Made by a program: the position numbers and the translations under genes. Of a stretch of 24,331 bases of DNA, positions 19,782 through 24,331 are shown one piece after another. The DNA lies in assembly GCA_905250885.1 (NCBI GenBank), contig CAJNOQ010002441.1, positions 1 through 24,331 on the forward strand. Direction: 5' to 3'. The stretch comes from Didymodactylos carnosus (Eukaryota; Rotifera; Eurotatoria; Philodinida; Philodinidae). The first letter of the stretch is position 1; the number at the start of each line of letters is the position of its first letter. The notes under the pieces are model-generated. The model worked only from the letters and a program-made list of their open reading frames with translations, was not told the origin of the DNA and did no database searches.

Positions 19782-21841
19782 ATGGCATGGAAAAAAAGTA
19801 ATACATATTTTGAAAGAAAACGTTTGAATATTCAGAACTGGAGAAATAAAGAAAATATCAAACGAAAAATATCTCGTAGCTATAATCTGAAGGTGAAAGA
19901 AATGGAACGGTTTAAGAAAGGCAGCATATCGACAGCTAATTAAACAACAAGAACTGCCACAAAGTTTAAGAGTGATAGCCAGAAGAAAAGGTCTCAGACG
20001 ACGTCGAATTACCGTCAGTAAATTACACCATAAACTAGAAAAATTAGTTAAATTAGTATATGTACGAAAAATTAAAATAACGAAATTAAAAAGAGAAATA
20101 AAGAGATAAACACATCGTATTAATCATTTGATGAACGTAATTAAATGAAAGATAAACAACAAGATGGAACAACAAATAATTCGTTCGATATTTCAGATAC
20201 TGGAATTGATATTGATAGTGTTCCAAATAATGCACAACAATTAATGATGAATAGTATAAGTCCGAAAGCGAACAATCGTTTAGTTGAAAATAAAGACAAC
20301 ATATCACGTGGTGTCAATCGAAGCTAATGTGGGGAATTTAGGGGTAATATTTCTAAAAATGTCACACCGTCAAATGAAGATAATTCATCCGAATTGAAAC
20401 AGAATGTTGTTGAAATTATGAATTGTGATAATGTGTCTAAAGTTTGTCCGAATGTAAAGAAGATGCATAAAGGTGTTCCAATTCGTTATCGACTTCATAA
20501 TTTAAATGTTTTACATGAACAATTCCAAGCTGAAACTGGGACATCATGTTCATATTCTGTGTTTTGCCAATACATACCGCCAAATATTAAAAAAACGAAT
20601 GTGAACGACTGGGGGACATGTCTTTGCATGTTATGTCTTAATCCTCAAATGAAATTGGAGAAATTAATTCGAATGAACACGATCAATAATACTGATACAG
20701 ATTTGCATAACATCATCAAAGATGATTTAAAATTTGAAGAGTTTTTGAAAAAAATAAAATTGTTAGAAAAACAAAAAGTTACAATCACATATATTGAGTG
20801 GCAAAAAGAAAAACAGGTTGGATGTAGAGCACCAGTATCAAAGAAGAAGACCTGTACAGATACGATGAAAATTTTTATTGTCAAGCTTATTAAAGAAATT
20901 GATGTAAATTATGGAGATCGAAAGAGTTTCATTTCTTGTCTTTATTTCTTGGTCTGTTGATTGATAATCGTCTAGATAGACAAAAGTATAATATGCACAT
21001 TTCAAGGTTCATAAGCAGGCTCTGAAAAAAAGTGATAGAAAGGAATATTCTTTCTTATACTATTAGCACAAACATTTATGTTTTAGGTATTAAAAGATCA
21101 TATAAAAAGAATTAAATCTCAATTTCATGCATTTAAACAAGCTCGAATGAATGCAACAAATAATAATAATACAGCAACATTACAAATCGATTGGTCTAAA
21201 AGTTATGCCTTAAAACAATCAAGAGAAGAAAAATCTGCATATTATTACGAATAAAAGATTTCATTGGCAACAGGATATGTTTGCAGTCAAAAAGAATCAT
21301 ATGGATTCGCGTGTTTATCTGATGACTGTAATCATATGGGTGAGGCGGCATGGGCATCTCTTCTACCATTATTAAAAACATTGGTGAATAGAAATGACAT
21401 AAAATACTTGAATATTATTAGCGGTAGTCCTGTCAGCCAATATAGAAACAAAACAATCATGTTTCTAGTAGCACAATTTGCAAAACAAAATAGAGTTGAA
21501 ATAAAATGGATTTATTTAGAATCAGGATATGGAAAAGGAGCAGCAGATGGTGTTGGAGCAGTCATTAAGCGCACCATGAATGAAGCAGTCTCTTTTTACC
21601 CAGATGCGGCATTTGCAAATGCAAAAGACTTGTTAGACAACATAAAAAATCGTTTAAATATTAAATTATCTATTTATGCAACGGATGATATAGAAAAAGT
21701 GAAACAAACGTTGCCAAAATTAAAATCAATTAAAGGAACTCTTGAACTTCATGAAATATCAGCTAATAGTGATGGGTTATTAACAGGAAAAAAACTGTCG
21801 GATGATTCAAACATAGCAGTACGTATAAATTTATTTCGTTG
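19782..21841 (+). pseudogene. Decayed DNA-transposon-type transposase gene with one intron
   Basis: A basic, Lys/Arg-rich start (MAWKKSNTYFERKR) runs to about 19917, where a one-base shift moves it to another frame (KAAYRQLIKQQELPQSLRVI) ending at 20109. The main frame opens near 20145 and runs to 20903 with one in-frame TAA at 20325. It contains VPIRYRLHNLNVLHEQF and a CLCMLC cysteine pair. An intron follows (20904-21086, GTAAAT...TTTTAG). The frame continues past a TAA at 21252 (probably a former CAA) into LATGYVCSQ, SPVSQYRNK and GYGKGAADGVGAVIKRT. The pattern SDG-x-SQ(Y/F)...HGKG-x-x-DGxG, which I know from transposase-like proteins of Hydra and insects, is altered here to SGS and YGKG, removing a likely catalytic Asp and His. 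The superfamily name is uncertain. I saw no terminal inverted repeats. Confidence 0.7.
20904..21086 (+). other. Intron of the transposase-like pseudogene
   Basis: The donor is GAT|GTAAAT and the acceptor ATGTTTTAG|GTA. Joining gives ...IKEID|VLKDHIKRIK in frame. That the intron survives shows the copy arose by DNA-level movement or duplication, not through a spliced RNA. Confidence 0.7.
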
Positions 21842-22504
21842 AATCTTTGGTCAAAAAGATAATTTTTATGCACATTCAAAAAACCACAGTACAATAGTAC
21901 AGCTCTTTATTTTATGTGGTATTTTCGGCTTTTTGTATCCATTTGTATTCGATAAGCAAATATTTCTAAAAATAAATATTGCCAAGAAACTGAGCATGGT
22001 CGACTACCCATAGCGCATCCGTCTGTAAGGAGCCAATAGTTACCGGGTGTCAGTCCTGGGACTCGTTGGAAATCTGATACAACGCCCGAACCGCGGAAAA
22101 TCAAGGTCTCACTTTACTCCCATTTTGAAGAGGACATCCCCGGCTATCAGCGCATAAGAAAAACGCAATGCAATCCTATTGGAAAATGTTTACAGATGGC
22201 GTAGTTTTCTAAAGATCTCCCAGAAAACCTGTTTCAAAAAACTGTTATGAAAACATGTCTCCTTTTTCGAATGGCGAAAATCAGAGTTCTCTAACTCTTT
22301 TCTATCAAAAGATATTCAAAACGCAACCAAGTGCCAGGTGTTTTGACGCCGATCATAGAAAAATGTTTTTCAAATCTGGAAAACAAAGTAATGGTAGTTT
22401 GCTAAACCGTGTTTTGTGATACTCCTAGGTACACACTATCGATATATGATAAGAAAAAACCTAGATGTTTATCTTTTGTTTGGGTCAAATTTTTTCACAA
22501 AAAA
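21842..22504. other. Intergenic, with a small GC-richer patch
   Basis: 22000-22140 is richer in GC than its surroundings, but neither strand gives a domain or a tRNA fold that I can support. Near 22208-22250 the phrases CAGAAAACCTGTTT and AAAACTGTT resemble R1 weakly. Confidence 0.4.
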
Positions 22505-22580
22505 GGTACTATTTTTATCAGAATCACTCATATATATCTAATGCTATTAGCATGCACTATACATTATATGTACATGTAAC
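22505..22580 (+). repeat. Dispersed repeat related to 16994-17090 and 17843-17872
   Basis: The first 30 bases match 17843-17872 exactly in reverse. The next part (TATATATCTAATGCTAT, ATGCACTATACATTA) matches 17029-17080 with an insertion or deletion between the two blocks. This copy therefore bridges two fragments found apart elsewhere in the window and is the best guide to the full repeat. Confidence 0.7.
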
Positions 22581-23004
22581 AGAAGAACATTTTCTTGTGC
22601 TTTTTCTTCCTTCTACTTCAGAAAATTTTATCCTTGCGTGCTCTTCTCGATTTTATCTTTACTTACATTATAGCTTCCACAAACAGCGATTTTCTTTCTT
22701 CTTTTTTTTTCGCTATGCTATTTATTGATACGCTCGTAAGCGCTTACAAAAGTAATAAAAAAAGTAAAAATACAAAAAGTTTTGTTTACAATGTATGTCA
22801 TTCCCTCCTTCTACATAGCTCAGCCCAAGACTAGTTTGCAATAACATAAAAAATTAACATACAAAAAACCAAAAAAGATTTTCTTTTCTGTTTTCTTTTC
22901 TTATTCACGTTATATATAATGTGTACGAACGTTATATAGCTGATAACTACTAAATGAATACACCTGATGTATACATACAAACGTGACATACAGATAAAAA
23001 TCAC
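22581..23004. other. AT-rich region upstream of the transporter gene
   Basis: No gene is supported. Overlapping low-complexity frames at 22465-22834 are rich in Phe/Leu/Ser because the plus strand is T-rich. Probably the promoter side of the downstream gene; no core element identified. Confidence 0.4.
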
Positions 23005-23043
23005 ATGGTAAGAGATAGCATACATTTTGCTATCTCTTACCAT
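23005..23043. repeat. Perfect 16-bp stem hairpin, 56 nt before the transporter start
   Basis: ATGGTAAGAGATAGCA (23005-23020) pairs exactly with 23028-23043 around the 7-base loop TACATTT. If the transcript begins upstream, it would sit in the 5' untranslated region and could affect translation. It could also be a small RNA precursor or a scar of template-switch repair. Confidence 0.85.
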
Positions 23044-23099
23044 TGGTAAAGTTTAGTTTGTGCAGATATAGTTGATTCAATATATCGTATATAGAGGAA

Positions 23100-24331
23100 A
23101 TGAAAGAAGTATTGCCTAAGCAGAACTGGCGCAAAGATATTGTTAATATAAATTTACTATTAGTTTTGTATATACTTCAAGGTATTACGATCGGTATCGC
23201 TAGCTGTATCCCATTATTATTAGCTCTCTATGGTAGTCCATGGAAAGAATTGGGTACATTTAGTTTTAGTTTTTGGCCCTTCAGTCTAAAACTATTATGG
23301 GCGCCGTTCATTGATTCAGTTTTTATAAAAAAATTTGGACGACGAAAAACATGGATTATACCTCTTCAGTTACTAACTGGTTTAGCAATGATTCTATTGT
23401 CATTTTATATTTCATTTTTATTAACAGAAAGAAAAATTTATATATTAACTATCATTTTTTTTGCGTTGTGTTTTCTTACCTCTGCTCAAGATGTTGCTGT
23501 CGACGGTTGGGCTCTAACTCTACTGTCAAAAGAAAATGTTGGCTGGGCTGGCATATGTAATATGGGTGGATTGTCATTTGGCAGATTATTTGCGTTTTGT
23601 TTAGTGTTGACATTAGGATCAACAGAATTTAGTAATAAATATATTCGTCGATTTTTATCGTTGAAAGAACATCCGTATGAATTAGTTAGTTTTTCTAAAT
23701 TTTTACTGTTTTGCGGTAGTGTATTTCTTCTCGTTACTGCGTTAATTATTTTGTGTAAACGAGAACAACTGCAGCAAGATACAGAAAATGCTAAAATCGA
23801 TGGGCTTTATGATACCTATTCAGATGTATTTAAATTATTTAAAAAATCTTGTGTACGTCAGTTGGCACTGATTTCGCTCACGTATACAATGGGATTTGCG
23901 GCTACTTTTTCAATGACGAATTTAACATTGGTTAAAAACGGTGTTAGAACACAAACTATAGGCCTTATGGATATACCTTTAGCTCTAATTAAAGTTTGTG
24001 TAACATTTAGCACTACTCGCTGTATGGCTGGTTCGAAACCAGTAACTGTACTTCTATTCTGCTACATTCCACGTATATTTACAGGCTTGCTCGTTCTGTT
24101 ATTTGTTCATTTAACACCGCAATTTTCACAACCATTCCAATGGTATTATTATTTAATATTAGTAAGTGTATTAGCTTTAAATGAAATATTTCATTATTCA
24201 ATGATGGTAGCACTGATTGCATTTTTTGCCCAAATTAGTGATCCGAAAATTGGTGGCACTTATATGACATTATTAAATACAGTTAACAATCTAGGTCTTA
24301 ATCTATCATCAACAATTACTTTGTTTGTCGC
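23100..24331 (+). CDS. SLC33A1: Acetyl-CoA transporter (AT-1 family), 5' part, cut by window edge
   Basis: An uninterrupted frame of 410 codons from the ATG at 23100 runs off the right edge. Family hallmarks are YGSPWKELGTFSFSFWPFSL (residues 44-63), KLLWAPFIDSVF, GRRKTWIIPLQ (80-90), the very conserved SAQDVAVDGWALTLLS (128-143), AGICNMGG, and DPKIGGTYMTLLNTVNNLG (381-399). About nine hydrophobic membrane spans are visible. The human protein has 549 residues, so roughly the last quarter lies outside. The N-terminal cytosolic tail is only about 14 residues, shorter than in vertebrates. The protein moves acetyl-CoA from cytosol into the endoplasmic reticulum lumen, where it feeds acetylation of proteins and glycolipids. 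No intron appears in 1.2 kb and no lesion is seen, so this looks like the one healthy gene here. The start was chosen as the first ATG before the first membrane span. Confidence 0.93.
   Translation, partial: MKEVLPKQNWRKDIVNINLLLVLYILQGITIGIASCIPLLLALYGSPWKELGTFSFSFWPFSLKLLWAPFIDSVFIKKFGRRKTWIIPLQLLTGLAMILLSFYISFLLTERKIYILTIIFFALCFLTSAQDVAVDGWALTLLSKENVGWAGICNMGGLSFGRLFAFCLVLTLGSTEFSNKYIRRFLSLKEHPYELVSFSKFLLFCGSVFLLVTALIILCKREQLQQDTENAKIDGLYDTYSDVFKLFKKSCVRQLALISLTYTMGFAATFSMTNLTLVKNGVRTQTIGLMDIPLALIKVCVTFSTTRCMAGSKPVTVLLFCYIPRIFTGLLVLLFVHLTPQFSQPFQWYYYLILVSVLALNEIFHYSMMVALIAFFAQISDPKIGGTYMTLLNTVNNLGLNLSSTITLFV

Noticed and set aside
22000..22110. GC-richer patch as a possible tRNA or rRNA fragment
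   Set aside because: No A/B box pair and no cloverleaf that I could fold on either strand.
22465..22834. Overlapping Phe/Leu-rich frames resembling membrane proteins
   Set aside because: Produced by T-rich sequence; two frames over the same bases look equally hydrophobic.

Overview
The window looks like part of an AT-rich, repeat-rich animal nuclear genome, most probably a bdelloid rotifer. Two things point that way. One is an ART-TPR gene whose N-terminal module and overall layout I associate with a large bdelloid family. The other is a dense mix of decayed non-LTR retrotransposons and DNA transposons with GT-AG introns. There are no bacterial operons, no CRISPR array, and no rRNA or tRNA gene that I can support.

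Layout, left to right. (1) 608-3917, plus strand: a two-exon gene for an ADP-ribosyltransferase-like protein with C-terminal TPRs. It has lost its ATG and one acidic residue of the active-site E-x-E, and it is split by an unusually long intron. (2) 4349-5275: a short hAT-type DNA transposon derivative with matching ends, an 8-bp target duplication (7 of 8 identical) and a leftover piece of transposase. (3) 5869-6675: a foldback/MITE-like element rich in a 14-bp palindrome. (4) 6702-8070: two 373-bp inverted arms around a 623-bp spacer. Each arm carries the 3' part of a broken LINE, and the rest of that LINE continues to 9125 on the minus strand. (5) 9439-9998: a possible small spliced gene or gene remnant. 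(6) 10419-12340 and 12341-13168, plus strand: two broken LINE 3' halves, each ending in an AAATA-type tail. (7) 13170-19780: a gene-poor 6.6-kb stretch with dispersed repeats and several striking palindromes. (8) 19782-21841: a spliced but inactivated DNA-transposon-type transposase gene. (9) 23100 to the right edge: the start of an apparently intact, intronless acetyl-CoA transporter gene (SLC33A1/AT-1 family).

The genes do not form a pathway. The window reads as a mobile-element-rich stretch with one healthy-looking housekeeping gene at its right edge and one decaying member of an expanded gene family at its left. The most interesting structural items are the long inverted repeat carrying reverse-transcriptase sequence (a possible hairpin-RNA source), the set of near-perfect palindromes, and the ART-TPR gene that seems to be turning into a pseudogene.
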